Assembly (NCBI GenBank): GCA_034522055.1
Contig: JAXHLS010000002.1
Location: 3,243,549 to 3,307,548, forward strand
Reading direction: 5' to 3'
Source: Gammaproteobacteria bacterium
GTDB lineage: Bacteria; Pseudomonadota; Gammaproteobacteria; JAABTG01
DNA: 64,000 nucleotides
Both the position numbers and the translations under genes were made by a program. Below are positions 52,494 to 62,185 of the stretch, one piece after another. Under the pieces are notes generated by a model. It was given only the letters and a program-made list of their open reading frames with translations. It was not told the origin of the DNA and ran no database searches. How positions within the stretch are numbered: position 1 is the first letter of the stretch; each line of letters starts with the position of its first letter.

Positions 52494-52958
52494 TCACACG
52501 TTGGCATCCCGGTGCTTGACGCGCTCCAGCATGCGCTTCAGCCAGTGGCTGAAGCCCGGCAGGTGAAACTCGTCGGAAAAGGCAGGGTTGGGAAAAACCT
52601 GCATCTCTTCCAGCAGGGCGGCCGGATCTTCGGCGCCGTGTAACAGAAATTGCCGCAGTTGCTCGTAGTCCGCGGCATCGGCGCCGGTGAAGCGAAGCCC
52701 CACGCGATGTTGTGCCACCTCCACCACCTGACAGCGGATCCGCACAGGGGTCGGTCGGGGGGTGTCCGTGACGCGCAGCTCCAGGGTGCAGGTGCTGCTG
52801 GGGCCGTCACCGGGTTGGCAGGTCTCCTTGCTATCGCACTCGAGGTAGGCGCCGCCGAAACTGATGTCCCGCACCAAGCCGTGCTGGCGGCTGTCCCCGG
52901 GCAGGTGGAGGACGGCGTCCACGTGGCAGGCGATGCGGGTATATTCTCTACGCTCCAT
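52494..52958 (-). CDS. PilZ domain-containing protein
   Basis: 154 residues. The c-di-GMP-binding motif is near the N-terminus: RREYTR (an RxxxR variant) and, 20-30 residues on, DISFGGAYLE, the D/NxSxxG motif. The remainder is the beta-barrel and a C-terminal tail of unknown role. It probably serves as a c-di-GMP receptor. It stands alone on the minus strand. Confidence 0.85.
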   Translation of the reverse strand: MERREYTRIACHVDAVLHLPGDSRQHGLVRDISFGGAYLECDSKETCQPGDGPSSTCTLELRVTDTPRPTPVRIRCQVVEVAQHRVGLRFTGADAADYEQLRQFLLHGAEDPAALLEEMQVFPNPAFSDEFHLPGFSHWLKRMLERVKHRDANV

Positions 52959-53235
52959 TGGATTCCTCTTAACGTGGTCTAGCCCGTTGGGTTCATCGCC
53001 TGTGTCGGCCCGCCGCCGCCATCACTGAGGGGGCTTGTGTCTGATGGGTCACATTGCCGATGACTGTGGAGTTCCCGGGATCGACGCGGTTGCTTTTTTG
53101 TGACCGGCCTCCGGGAATTGCGGCATGCTCCGTTGTTGCGGCGGCGCGCTGGCGTGGGAGACGCATGTCGGCGCTCCTGAGCCCTGGGGAACCGGGTTTG
53201 CAGGTGGCACGGGCATGGGGGATCATGGGCCCGCC

Positions 53236-54222
53236 ATGAGTATCGATCATACGACCTACCGGGATATCGGCAACGGCATCCGCTGCATCGATACCGGTCT
53301 CTATCGCAGCCGCCACGCCGCCTGTTATCTCATCCAGTCCGGAGACGAGGCGGCTTTCATCGACACGGGCACTTCGCATACGGTGCCGCGGCTGCTTGCC
53401 CTCCTGGATGAACTCGGCGTGGCGCGCCGCCAGGTCAGGTACGTCATTCCCACCCATGTCCACCTCGACCACGGCGGCGGCGCCGGGGCCCTCATGGCCG
53501 AGCTGCCGGAGGCCCGGCTCGTCGTCCATCCCAAGGGGGCGCCGCACATGATCGATCCGCAGAAGCTGCGGGCGGGGGCCCTGGCCGTCTACGGGGAGCG
53601 CGAGTTCGAGGCCCATTTCGGCGCTATCGTCCCGGTGCCCGAAGATCGGGTGGTGGCGGCGGATGATGGGGCCACTTTTCCCCTCGGGCGGCGGCGGTTG
53701 GAATTCCTGGATACGCCGGGTCACGCCAATCACCACGGCTGCCTGTTCGACGACGAGACCCGGGGCTTCTTCACCGGCGATACCTTCGGTGTGGCCTATC
53801 CCGACGTGGCCGCCGGGGACGCGCGGCTGGTGTTCGCCCCCACCACGCCCGTGGCCTTCGATCCCGAGGGTTGGCGCCGCAGCCTGGATCGCCTCATGTC
53901 ATACCGCCCCGCGGTCATGTATGTCACCCATTTCGGTCCCATCCATGACGTGGGGCGTCACGCGGCCGAGTTGCGGCGCAGCATAGCCGATCACGAGGCC
54001 CTCGCCCTCGAGGAAGAGGGCCGCGACGGCGAGGACCGGCCGCAGCGTCTCACGACTGCCGTCCGCCACCTCCTCCGGGAGCGCGCCCGGGACCATGGGA
54101 TCAGACTCGATGCCACCGACGAGGAGGCCCTTCTGGGGGTCGATATCCAACTCAATGCCCAGGGTCTCGAGGTGTGGCTGCAGCGCCGTGCGCGGGCGGC
54201 TTCCGCCGCCGGAGCCAGCTGA
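53236..54222 (+). CDS. MBL-fold metallohydrolase
   Basis: 328 residues. The metal site is THVHLDHGGGAG, with HANHHGCL, FTGDTFG and THFGP providing the other ligands. The C-terminal 110 residues form an extra helical region (DHEALALEEEGRDGEDRPQR) not common to small MBL enzymes. ATG 53236 was chosen. The next gene starts within the stop codon. Substrate unknown. Confidence 0.85.
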   Translation: MSIDHTTYRDIGNGIRCIDTGLYRSRHAACYLIQSGDEAAFIDTGTSHTVPRLLALLDELGVARRQVRYVIPTHVHLDHGGGAGALMAELPEARLVVHPKGAPHMIDPQKLRAGALAVYGEREFEAHFGAIVPVPEDRVVAADDGATFPLGRRRLEFLDTPGHANHHGCLFDDETRGFFTGDTFGVAYPDVAAGDARLVFAPTTPVAFDPEGWRRSLDRLMSYRPAVMYVTHFGPIHDVGRHAAELRRSIADHEALALEEEGRDGEDRPQRLTTAVRHLLRERARDHGIRLDATDEEALLGVDIQLNAQGLEVWLQRRARAASAAGAS

Positions 54223-54572
54223 TGGATATCCTCGTGGCCCTCGCCATCGTGGGCCTGGTGTTGTGGTTCTGGTCCGACAGCCTGCGCTGCCGGGAGGTTG
54301 CTCTTATGGCCAGCGAGCGGGCCTGCCGCGAGATGGGGGTGCAGCTCCTCGACCAGACCGTGGCCCTGAGCGGCATGAGGCTGCGTCGCAACGAGGCCGG
54401 CCGGCTCAGCCTGCTGCGCATCTTCGGTTTCGAATTCACGGTGGACGGCGTGAGCCGGCTCCAGGCCCGAGTGATCATCCTGGGGCGTCGCATCGATCTG
54501 GTGCACATGGATTTCCCCGACGGAGCCACCATCCTGGACGGGCGCTTCAGGGTCGTCGATGCCGTCCAGTAA
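54222..54572 (+). CDS. DUF3301 family membrane-anchored protein
   Basis: 116 residues. It has one N-terminal hydrophobic helix (ILVALAIVGLVLWFWSDSL), then a soluble part with RACREMGVQLLDQTVAL and RIFGFEFTVDG, typical of DUF3301. The start overlaps the MBL gene stop by one base. Function unknown. Confidence 0.8.
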   Translation: MDILVALAIVGLVLWFWSDSLRCREVALMASERACREMGVQLLDQTVALSGMRLRRNEAGRLSLLRIFGFEFTVDGVSRLQARVIILGRRIDLVHMDFPDGATILDGRFRVVDAVQ

Positions 54573-54686
54573 GGTCCACCCATCCGTGTACCCCGTCGCC
54601 GTCATCGCACCCTCGTTCCAGCGTGTCCATGTCTGGCATGATGCACGGCCGCGGTGGCTCCGGGCCGCGGTCAGGGGGAGCGGTCG

Positions 54687-56507
54687 ATGAACGCCGTTTC
54701 GGATCCCGTGGTCCACAGCCTCGTGCTTTATCGGGGCCGGCCCGCCCGGGTCACCGCGGTGACCGACAAACTGGAACTCGACCTGGGGCAGGGGCGGACC
54801 CAGCGCGTGCGTCCCAAGGACGTGACCTTGCTCCATCCCGGGCCGGTGCAGTCCCTGGCCGGCCTCGACGTCGAGGACGGCGAGGTGGATGCGGCATGGG
54901 AACTGCTGGAAGGCGGGGACACCAACCTGGCCGAGCTGGCGGAGCTGGCCTTCGGCGCGTTCACGCCGGCCAGTGCCTGGAGCACCTGGCGGTTGGTGGC
55001 CGAGGGGGTGCTATTCAGCGGGACCCCCACGGGCATTTCCGTGCACTCGCGAGAGGCCGTGGAGGCCGAGCGTCAGCGCCAGGAGGAGGTGGCGGGACGG
55101 GAGGCCGCGTGGAGTGCCTTTCTGGAGCGCATGAAGCGGGGCGAGAGCACGCCCGCGGATGCCGACCATCTCGCCGAGGTGGAGGCCGTCGCCGATGGCC
55201 GCAGTGAGCGCTCGCGGGTACTCAAGGCCCTGGGACGCGAGGAGACGCCGGAACAGGCCCATCGCCTGCTGCTCAAGGTGGGTCACTGGACACCCCACCG
55301 CAATCCGTATCCCTACCGCTGGGCACCGGCGCTGCGTTCCGCGGAGGGCGAGGTACCCCCGTTGCCCGAAGAGGATCGTCTGGACCTCACCCATCTGCCC
55401 GCCTATGCCATCGACGACGAAGGCAATCAGGACCCGGACGATGCCCTGAGTTGGGACGGCGAGCGGCTGTGGGTCCACGTCGCGGATGTGGGCGCGCTGG
55501 TGGTGCCCGGCGACACCCTGGACGCGGCGGCGCGGGAACGCGGGGCCAATCTGTATCTGCCCGAATCCACCCTTACCATGCTGCCCGGCGGCATCACCAG
55601 CCGCCTCGGCCTCGGGCTCCAGCCCGTATCGCCGGCCCTGTCCTTCGCCCTGCGGGTCGGGGATGACGGGGCCATCCACGAGGTGGAGATGCATCCCAGC
55701 CTGGTCAGGGTCAGCCGTCTCAGCTATCAGGAGGCGGATCGGCGTCTGCATGAAGAGCCCCTGCGCACCCTGGCGGAGTTCGCCGCCCTCTACCGGCAGC
55801 GGCGCGTGGCCCAGGGGGCCCAGCTCATCGAACTTCCCGAGGCCAAGGTAAAGGTGCGCGATAGCCGGGTGGAGGTCATCCCCATGGCGCGTACCCGCAG
55901 TCGCGACATGGTGACAGAGGCCATGCTCATGACGGGTGAGGCCACGGCGCGCTTCGCGACGGAGCACGTCATCCCCTTCCCTTATACCGTGCAGCCGGCG
56001 CCCCAGGGGGGCGTGAAGGGTGACGGGCTGGCCTCCATGGTGGCGCGCCGCCGCCAGATGCAGGCCAGCCAGAAGCGGGCGGCGCCGGAGCCCCACGGCG
56101 GCCTCGGCCTACCCATGTATTCCCAGGCCACGAGCCCCCTCAGGCGCTATTTGGACCTGGTGCTTCACCAGCAGCTCAGGGCATGGCTGGCAGGGAAGGC
56201 GGTGCTCGACCGTGACGAGATCATGGCGCGGGTGGGGGAGGCGGACTACCTGACCGGCCGCATCCGGCGCGCCGAGCGGGAGTCCAACCTGCACTGGAAG
56301 CTCGTGCATCTCGCCGCGCAGCCGGACCGGGTTTGGCAGGCCACGGTGGTGGAGGAGCGAGGCCGCTCCCAGGTGGTAATCATCTCCGAACTGGCCCTCG
56401 AGACCCGCATCCCCTCGCGCCGGGGGCTGGTTCTGGATGACCAGGTGGAGCTGAAGTGTCGTGAGGTGGACCTGCCCGCGTTGACGCCGCGTTTCACGGT
56501 GCTATGA
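54687..56507 (+). CDS. RNB-domain ribonuclease (RNase II/R family)
   Basis: 606 residues. The RNB catalytic core has the Asp cluster in IDDEGNQDPDDALSWDG and YSQATSPLRRYLDLVLH, the substrate-guiding motif. The N-terminal 190 residues lack clear cold-shock domains and resemble the shorter VacB/RNase II-like proteins of proteobacteria and cyanobacteria. It ends in a compact S1-like segment. 3'-5' exonuclease on single-stranded RNA is expected. ATG 54687 has AGGGGGAG upstream. Confidence 0.9.
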   Translation: MNAVSDPVVHSLVLYRGRPARVTAVTDKLELDLGQGRTQRVRPKDVTLLHPGPVQSLAGLDVEDGEVDAAWELLEGGDTNLAELAELAFGAFTPASAWSTWRLVAEGVLFSGTPTGISVHSREAVEAERQRQEEVAGREAAWSAFLERMKRGESTPADADHLAEVEAVADGRSERSRVLKALGREETPEQAHRLLLKVGHWTPHRNPYPYRWAPALRSAEGEVPPLPEEDRLDLTHLPAYAIDDEGNQDPDDALSWDGERLWVHVADVGALVVPGDTLDAAARERGANLYLPESTLTMLPGGITSRLGLGLQPVSPALSFALRVGDDGAIHEVEMHPSLVRVSRLSYQEADRRLHEEPLRTLAEFAALYRQRRVAQGAQLIELPEAKVKVRDSRVEVIPMARTRSRDMVTEAMLMTGEATARFATEHVIPFPYTVQPAPQGGVKGDGLASMVARRRQMQASQKRAAPEPHGGLGLPMYSQATSPLRRYLDLVLHQQLRAWLAGKAVLDRDEIMARVGEADYLTGRIRRAERESNLHWKLVHLAAQPDRVWQATVVEERGRSQVVIISELALETRIPSRRGLVLDDQVELKCREVDLPALTPRFTVL

Positions 56508-56656
56508 GGTACCGGTCCCGGAAACGTTGGGTTTATTGATCGAGGTCCATAAAGTTGGATAGCGTCCCAGGTTACAATATTGTCAGACTCTGATGGAGAA
56601 GCCGCAGGGGCCCTGGTTCATTCAGGCTGCGGGAGATGACATGGGGTAAAGATGCT

Positions 56657-56917
56657 ATGGTGTCGGACGATATAGATCATGTGGTAGAGGAGATCTGTAC
56701 CCAGGGCTGTCGTGTGGTGAGGGACAAGGTCTCCCGGTTGTCTGCCGGCGAGAACCTGCCGGAGACCCGCGGGCTCGGCGGTTATGAGCGCAACATGGTT
56801 CTGCTCGAACTGTCGGAGATCATGGAGGTCTATGGGGATGAATGTGCCGGAGAAGTGACCTGCAAGCCGCAGCCGGTAACCCATGCCATCAACCGCTATA
56901 CTCTACAGAGATCCTAG
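56657..56917 (+). CDS. uncharacterised small protein
   Basis: 86 residues from ATG 56657 (MVSDDIDHVVEEICTQGCRVVRDKV). The length, Cys pair (CTQGC) and helical content resemble small conserved hypotheticals; I do not recognise a family. It is followed 3 bases later by another small gene, so they likely form a pair. The TTACAATATTGTCAG dyad near 56571-56585 upstream could be a regulatory site. Confidence 0.65.
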   Translation: MVSDDIDHVVEEICTQGCRVVRDKVSRLSAGENLPETRGLGGYERNMVLLELSEIMEVYGDECAGEVTCKPQPVTHAINRYTLQRS

Positions 56918-56920
56918 CCG

Positions 56921-57301
56921 ATGCAAGTGAATAGCGTGATTCAACCCCCAGGCAATACGACCCAATCGACCAACCGCGAACGGGTAGAGGCCCGCACCGT
57001 GTCCTCTCAGGCCCCCGTGGCGCCCAACGCCGCACCGGATCGCGCCGTGACCCAGGTGCCGGAGGTGGAGGAATTACCCGACGGCAACATGGTGAATGTG
57101 GAGCAGGCACGGGAGGTCTTCGCCCGTGAGGCGGGAGGTGATGGCGGGCGTACCCCCCAAAACCCCCTCGACGGTGCGGAGGAAGCCACCCGGGTGGCCG
57201 CCACGGTGCGGGAGCAAATCCAGTCCGCTAGCGGTGAGGCCCTGATCGCCCAGGCGAGCCGCCCGCCCGGCGATGCGGCGGCGTTGCTACGCACCCCCTG
57301 A
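56921..57301 (+). CDS. uncharacterised flagellar/low-complexity protein
   Basis: 126 residues, polar and low in hydrophobics (Ala, Pro, Gln, Glu). It has a possible helix near residues 85-115 (EEATRVAATVREQIQSASGEALIAQ). There is no signal or membrane segment. It shares a probable operon with the preceding gene and ends before a strong hairpin. The composition recalls short flagellar or adhesion-linked proteins, but nothing definite. Confidence 0.6.
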   Translation: MQVNSVIQPPGNTTQSTNRERVEARTVSSQAPVAPNAAPDRAVTQVPEVEELPDGNMVNVEQAREVFAREAGGDGGRTPQNPLDGAEEATRVAATVREQIQSASGEALIAQASRPPGDAAALLRTP

Positions 57302-57360
57302 TACCAGCCCGCGATACCCGTGCCCTCGTTGACCTGGGCACCCTGGGTGTGTTCAAGAAA

Positions 57361-57391
57361 ACCCTGGCCTCGAAATCGGCCGGGGTTTTTT
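57361..57391 (+). terminator. rho-independent terminator
   Basis: Stem ACCCTGGCC / GGCCGGGGT (one wobble) and a T run, 60 bases past the small-gene pair. Confidence 0.8.
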
Positions 57392-57399
57392 ATGCCGAT

Positions 57400-57576
57400 T
57401 CAGTTGGCTGTGGACAAGGCGGTGAGATACAGCACCACGGCGATGAACGACAGGACTGCGGCGGGCGGTGTCGTCCAGGCCTGTCGTGGGTTGGGATCCC
57501 GACGTGGGTATTCCATGATGGATGCGACGCGGTTTCTCACCTGGTCACGCATGATGTACTGATTACTCGAAGCCAT
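57400..57576 (-). CDS. small single-pass membrane protein (58 aa)
   Basis: 58 residues from ATG 57576, with GGAGGTG about 9 bases upstream, a strong signal for a true small gene. The N-terminal half is basic (MRDQVRNRVASIMEYPRRDP). The C-terminus is a single hydrophobic helix (AVLSFIAVVLYLTAL). Function unknown. It converges with the terminator of the small-gene pair. Confidence 0.6.
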   Translation of the reverse strand: MASSNQYIMRDQVRNRVASIMEYPRRDPNPRQAWTTPPAAVLSFIAVVLYLTALSTAN

Positions 57577-57945
57577 GACGATGCCACCTCCGGGTGGGGA
57601 TTTCAGGAACAGGTTGCAACTCACTGTAAACGAAGGGTAAAAGACTTTACGTTTTCCGTTCGTTTCCCCTATGTCGCTACCTTATCAGGTGGAGAACGAA
57701 AAGAAAACACCGGCATGGCAACGCGTGCGCGTGGTCGCGAGGGCTGTTGCGCTCTGGAATGGCGGCGAGGACAGGGATGCGGGTCGGAGAGCGGACAGAG
57801 TCGGCGCGGCGCATGGATGGCCGATTACGACGGGGTTTTCGCATCGACGGCCATGGCGTCAACGTGAATTCCCAGTGGCAAAATTTGGAACATAAGAATA
57901 TACTTATATTGTAAGTTACAACCAAGTACGGAAGGGTATTTCTGT
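57577..57945. other. divergent intergenic region, no further gene
   Basis: Holds promoters for the two divergent small membrane-protein genes. Near 57884-57920 an AT-rich run (TTGGAACATAAGAATATAC, TTATATTGTAAG) with local dyad symmetry is the likely promoter for the plus-strand gene. Open frames elsewhere look accidental. Confidence 0.45.
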
Positions 57946-58227
57946 ATGTCTATCTGCGTAAGATTCGGTCGCCGCATCTGGCCTTTTACCATCGTCGTGT
58001 TCGTGGCCGGCTTCAGCGCCTTCCTCACCTGGCTGACCCTGGCTTCCGCGGGCGTGGCCGCCCATGTGAACTTCGGCTGGACCACGGCCGTGTTCCTGGG
58101 GGTGGTTACGCTGCTGCTCGTCTACGTCATCAACTGTCTGCGGCGCCATTGCGCCGGGGGCTCGCGGGATTCAGGTTCGTCGCAGGATGCACCCGTCTCC
58201 CGGCCGTCATCCTCGGGCGGCGCCTGA
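57946..58227 (+). CDS. small two-helix membrane protein
   Basis: 93 residues; ATG 57946 has GAAGGG 9 bases upstream. There are two hydrophobic helices (FTIVVFVAGFSAFLTWLTLA and TTAVFLGVVTLLLVYVINCL) and a Ser/Gly-rich tail. No family was recognised. It precedes the large PilZ-DUF1631 gene by about 200 bases. Confidence 0.6.
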   Translation: MSICVRFGRRIWPFTIVVFVAGFSAFLTWLTLASAGVAAHVNFGWTTAVFLGVVTLLLVYVINCLRRHCAGGSRDSGSSQDAPVSRPSSSGGA

Positions 58228-58434
58228 AACGCACCTTTCTCCGGCGGCTAATCCACACGCCTCGAGGCGATGCCACGAGGCATGGGAGTGGCCGATGCCG
58301 GCAGGAAAAACGAATTCCCGTTAGTTCCTGTTAATTCAAGGCGATAGGGTCTAAACTTAACCTGATTTTAAAGGGTTGGAGAGACAATCTCCCGAGGAGT
58401 CCCGTGCCCCATTTCTGCAACCCCGACGGCAGCG

Positions 58435-61400
58435 GTGGATAAACGCGCCTTCCCGCGCGTCCCCATGCGCCTCGACGCCCTGCTGATGGATCGGCAGGGG
58501 CGCACGGTCGCGGGTGTCATCCATGACTTCTGCGCCGGTGGCGTGTTCATGGTTATCGATATGGCGCGTCCCGATGGCGGGGATGTGCTGGCCGAGGGGG
58601 AGGGGGTGACGGTCAATGTCAGCGTCAGGGATGAGGATTTCGCCATCACCGCCAGGGTGGTGCGTCGCCTGTCCAACGGCGTGGGGCTCGCCTTCCGCAA
58701 CCCCGATCGGGCGGCCCTCTCGGCGCTGCAGAAGATGGCCATCGACAGTCACCGGAGGGTCTCCGGGGTGTCCCTGGATCGTGCTCCGGAGGTGAATGAG
58801 ATCCTCGAGGCGTGTCGCCATCTCGCCCGCGATGCCTTGTCCCCCCTGATTCGCCATTTCAACGCCCATATCGGCAACGATCTGGTGGATGCGGCGGCTG
58901 CCGCCGCCAGCAACGTGGAGCAGTCCCGCTACTTCGATGCCGCCACGGCCATCAAGCCTATGCGTGCCGGCATCGAAGCGGCGCTGCGCGACCAACTGCC
59001 CGATCACGTGATGGAACTGGGGCGCTTCGCCCTCCAACCCAGCGACATCCTCGAGGCCACGTGGTCCGGCAGTCTGTCCCTGGTCGATGAGGACATCTTC
59101 GAGGACTTCCTCGCCCTCAGCGAGATCGCGGTGCGTGCCAACGATCGCTACACGGATCGCCTACAGGAATTGAACCGCCGTTTCAGCCGTCTGGCCGGCA
59201 CGTCCATCGAGCAACGCACCAACCCGTTGAGTCCCGAGGCCGTCTGTGAAGTCTTTCGGGACGCCATCAAGGACCTGCGCGCCCACCGCACGGCCCTGCT
59301 GGTGATCTATCGGTCCTTCGAGACCCATGTAGTCAAGGGACTCGGGGAGCTCTACGACACGGTGAACCAGCTCCTCGCCGAACGCGGCGTGGAACCGGCC
59401 GAAGACCAGCGCCTACGGGTCGTGCGTACGACGCCCAAGGGGCCGTCCCCCGGCCATGTCCCACGAGAATCTCCCACCGCGGCGGCACCACGCGAGCATG
59501 CCGGCGAGCAGGCACCGGAGCCCCATACCAAAGAAGCGGGGGCCTCGTGGCCGGTGCAACCGGTGGCCCTCCCATCTGGTGCGGATGACGCACCGGCCCG
59601 GCCGGCGCCCGCCGTGTCTGCGGTCGCCGCCCCAGCCCATTCTGCGGCAGCGCCGGCCGGGGAGGGCGCGGCGTCCGCATTGACGGTATCCGCCGCGGAA
59701 CTGGCCGAACGCTCGCGGGTCATCGATGCCGCCTACCATACCGCACAGCGTCTGCTGGACATGGAGCAGGGTCTGATCGAACACACCCAGGAACTGACCC
59801 TGCCCCATTCCATGGTCACCCAGGGCGCAGGGGCCTCGAGCTACTCCAGCCGCGAGGTGGCGGACGGTCTGGCGGACCTCCAGGAGCGCCTTCCAGCGGC
59901 AGAGGCAGGGGGCCTGTCCTTCGACGAGATGGAGGATCAGCTCTTTCGCCAGCTCATGTCCCGCCACCCGGAACACGGCCGGAAGCGGCTGGCACAGCGG
60001 GAACGCAACAACATCCGCCTCATCACCAACCTGCTCACGGCGCTGCTGTCGGACGACGAGGTGGCCGAAGCGGTCAAGGAGCGCATCCGCCGGCTACGGG
60101 TACCCATCCATCGGGTGGGTCTCGAGGACGAGAATTTCATCACCGACCAGAACCACACCGCGCGCCAAGTGTTGGACAAGCTGGCCGGCCTGGAGATGGA
60201 CATGGAGGTCACGGGAGGCGTCGTGGGAGACCACCTCGATGCCCTGGTGGAACGCATCCTCGACGAGCGTCAGGACCCGGCCCGGGCTTTCGAGGAGGCC
60301 CTGCCAGAGGTGGAGGCCCTGCGCCAGGAGCAGGCGCAGGTCTACAGCAGCGGCATCGCCGACGTGGTTAAGGAATGCCGGCAACGTGCGGAATTCATGC
60401 GTTCGCGGCGCAAGGAGGGCCAGGAGGATCCGCCGGCCCGGCGCATGGTGGGTACGCCCCAGGAACAGCAGGCTTGGCGCCAGTGGACGCAGCGGGTGGA
60501 CCGCCTCAAGGAGGGCGACGCCCTGATCTTCGATCGTGGCACCCCGGCGGCGCGGCGCGGCCAGCTGGTGTGGGTGGATGACAGCCGTGACGAGTTCGTG
60601 TTCGTCGATGGCCGGGGCCGCAAGAGCGATGCTCTGAGCGCCCACGAACTGGCCATGGGGTTGCGGCGCGGCACCGTCGAGGTGCTGCCGCCCCACTCCC
60701 TGTCGCCGGTGGAACGGGCCATGCTGGACATGCTGCGGGGGGCGCAGGAGCGGCTCCAGCGCGAAGCCACCCACGAGCCCCTCACCGGCCTGCCCAACCA
60801 GCGGGAGTTCCGCCGCCTGCTGGCGGACGCCCTGCACCGCGCGGTGCAGGAAAAGACGGACAACGTGGTGGGCTATCTGTCTCTGGACGGCTACAAGGAC
60901 GTCTTCAGGCGTCTCGGCAGCGATGCCGCGAGCGAGCTGCTGAGGGTGGCCAGCGCGGTCCTTGAAGAGGCCGGCCAGGGCGGCCAGGGCGGCCTCGGCT
61001 TCGCGGATCTGGGGCAGGGGCGCTTCGGCATGCTGCTGGAAGACGCCACCCCGGCTGCCGCCGGGGAGCGCCTGGAGCCGCTGCTCCAACCCGGGGAGGA
61101 TGATGCCCTGGAATGGGAAGGGGAGAACATCCCCGTCAGCTTCGTCATCGGCGTGGCGGAACTGGGGCCCGATACCGAGAGCGTGGAGTCCGCCCTCGAG
61201 GAGGCCACCCGGGCCTGCCATCGCGCCCGTAGCCAGGGGGGCATGCTGGGCGTCGCGTCGGACGGGGAGAAGCGGGCCCAGCGCAAGCGTCTCATGGCGG
61301 ATTGGGCGGGTCGCCTGAATGCCACCCTCAAGGAGGACCGCCTGTTGTTGCGGGCCCAGAAGGTGGCACCCCTCGAGGCCGAAGGCGGTGCGCGGCCTTT

Positions 61401-62064
61401 CTACGAACTGCTGCTGGGACTGCGGGACGAGGATGGGGAGGCCATATCGCCCCGCGAGTTCCTGGAGGCCGCAGAGTATTACAATCAGCTCCTGGCCGTG
61501 GATCGCTGGGTCATCCGCAACGTGATCCACTGGTTGTCGGGTAACCCGCCGGGGCTCGACCGCATCGATGGTTTCACCATCAACCTGTCGGGGGCATCCC
61601 TGGTGGACGAGACCCTGGGGGATTACGTCCTCGAGCTGCTTCTCGAATCCAGCGCGCCGCCGGGGCGGTTATGCTTCGAGGTTTCCCAGTCCGACGCCCT
61701 GGCGCACCACTCCAATGCCGAGCAGTTCATCCGCACGGTGACGGATCTGGGATGCCGTATCGCACTGCACAACTTCGGCCATGGTGACAGCTCCTACGCC
61801 TACCTCAAGGATCTGCCCGTGGACTACATCAAGATCGGCGGTAGCTTCGTGGCCGGCATGGCCCGCAGCCCCAGCGACCATGCGGTGGTCAACTCCATCA
61901 ACGAGATCGCCCATATGATGGGCAAGCGCACGGTGGCCGAGCACGTGGAGAGCGAGGCCGCCATGGTGCGGCTGCGGGACATGGGTGTGGACTTCGCCCA
62001 GGGCTACTACGTGGCCCGACCCCGCTACCTGGAAGAACTCATGGCGCAGGGGCTCGATGGCTGA
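58435..62064 (+). CDS. PilZ-DUF1631 protein with degenerate GGDEF and EAL domains
   Basis: 1209 residues from GTG 58435. The start is uncertain: no ribosome site is close, GAGGAG at 58394 suits either an ATT at 58411 in this frame or a GTG at 58404 that opens a 12-codon leader in another frame. Domains: PilZ-like (1-110, RAFPRVPMRLD and DFCAGGVF), DUF1631 (about 110-750), GGDEF-like (about 775-945, signature replaced by GQGRF) and EAL-like (about 965-1205). The EAL domain keeps YELLL but has HNFGHG for DDFG and KIGGSF for KIDGSF, so it lacks essential metal ligands. It is probably a c-di-GMP effector and not an enzyme. Confidence 0.87.
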   Translation: MDKRAFPRVPMRLDALLMDRQGRTVAGVIHDFCAGGVFMVIDMARPDGGDVLAEGEGVTVNVSVRDEDFAITARVVRRLSNGVGLAFRNPDRAALSALQKMAIDSHRRVSGVSLDRAPEVNEILEACRHLARDALSPLIRHFNAHIGNDLVDAAAAAASNVEQSRYFDAATAIKPMRAGIEAALRDQLPDHVMELGRFALQPSDILEATWSGSLSLVDEDIFEDFLALSEIAVRANDRYTDRLQELNRRFSRLAGTSIEQRTNPLSPEAVCEVFRDAIKDLRAHRTALLVIYRSFETHVVKGLGELYDTVNQLLAERGVEPAEDQRLRVVRTTPKGPSPGHVPRESPTAAAPREHAGEQAPEPHTKEAGASWPVQPVALPSGADDAPARPAPAVSAVAAPAHSAAAPAGEGAASALTVSAAELAERSRVIDAAYHTAQRLLDMEQGLIEHTQELTLPHSMVTQGAGASSYSSREVADGLADLQERLPAAEAGGLSFDEMEDQLFRQLMSRHPEHGRKRLAQRERNNIRLITNLLTALLSDDEVAEAVKERIRRLRVPIHRVGLEDENFITDQNHTARQVLDKLAGLEMDMEVTGGVVGDHLDALVERILDERQDPARAFEEALPEVEALRQEQAQVYSSGIADVVKECRQRAEFMRSRRKEGQEDPPARRMVGTPQEQQAWRQWTQRVDRLKEGDALIFDRGTPAARRGQLVWVDDSRDEFVFVDGRGRKSDALSAHELAMGLRRGTVEVLPPHSLSPVERAMLDMLRGAQERLQREATHEPLTGLPNQREFRRLLADALHRAVQEKTDNVVGYLSLDGYKDVFRRLGSDAASELLRVASAVLEEAGQGGQGGLGFADLGQGRFGMLLEDATPAAAGERLEPLLQPGEDDALEWEGENIPVSFVIGVAELGPDTESVESALEEATRACHRARSQGGMLGVASDGEKRAQRKRLMADWAGRLNATLKEDRLLLRAQKVAPLEAEGGARPFYELLLGLRDEDGEAISPREFLEAAEYYNQLLAVDRWVIRNVIHWLSGNPPGLDRIDGFTINLSGASLVDETLGDYVLELLLESSAPPGRLCFEVSQSDALAHHSNAEQFIRTVTDLGCRIALHNFGHGDSSYAYLKDLPVDYIKIGGSFVAGMARSPSDHAVVNSINEIAHMMGKRTVAEHVESEAAMVRLRDMGVDFAQGYYVARPRYLEELMAQGLDG

Positions 62065-62185
62065 CCCGGGTCGTGATCCCGTCCGCCGCCGCGGGGCCAG
62101 CGGGAACAGCCCGATGTTCACCACGCAACGGGTTAGCCGCCATCGCCCGTGGTTGTTATGCCCGGTGGCCGTTATGCTATGAGCC

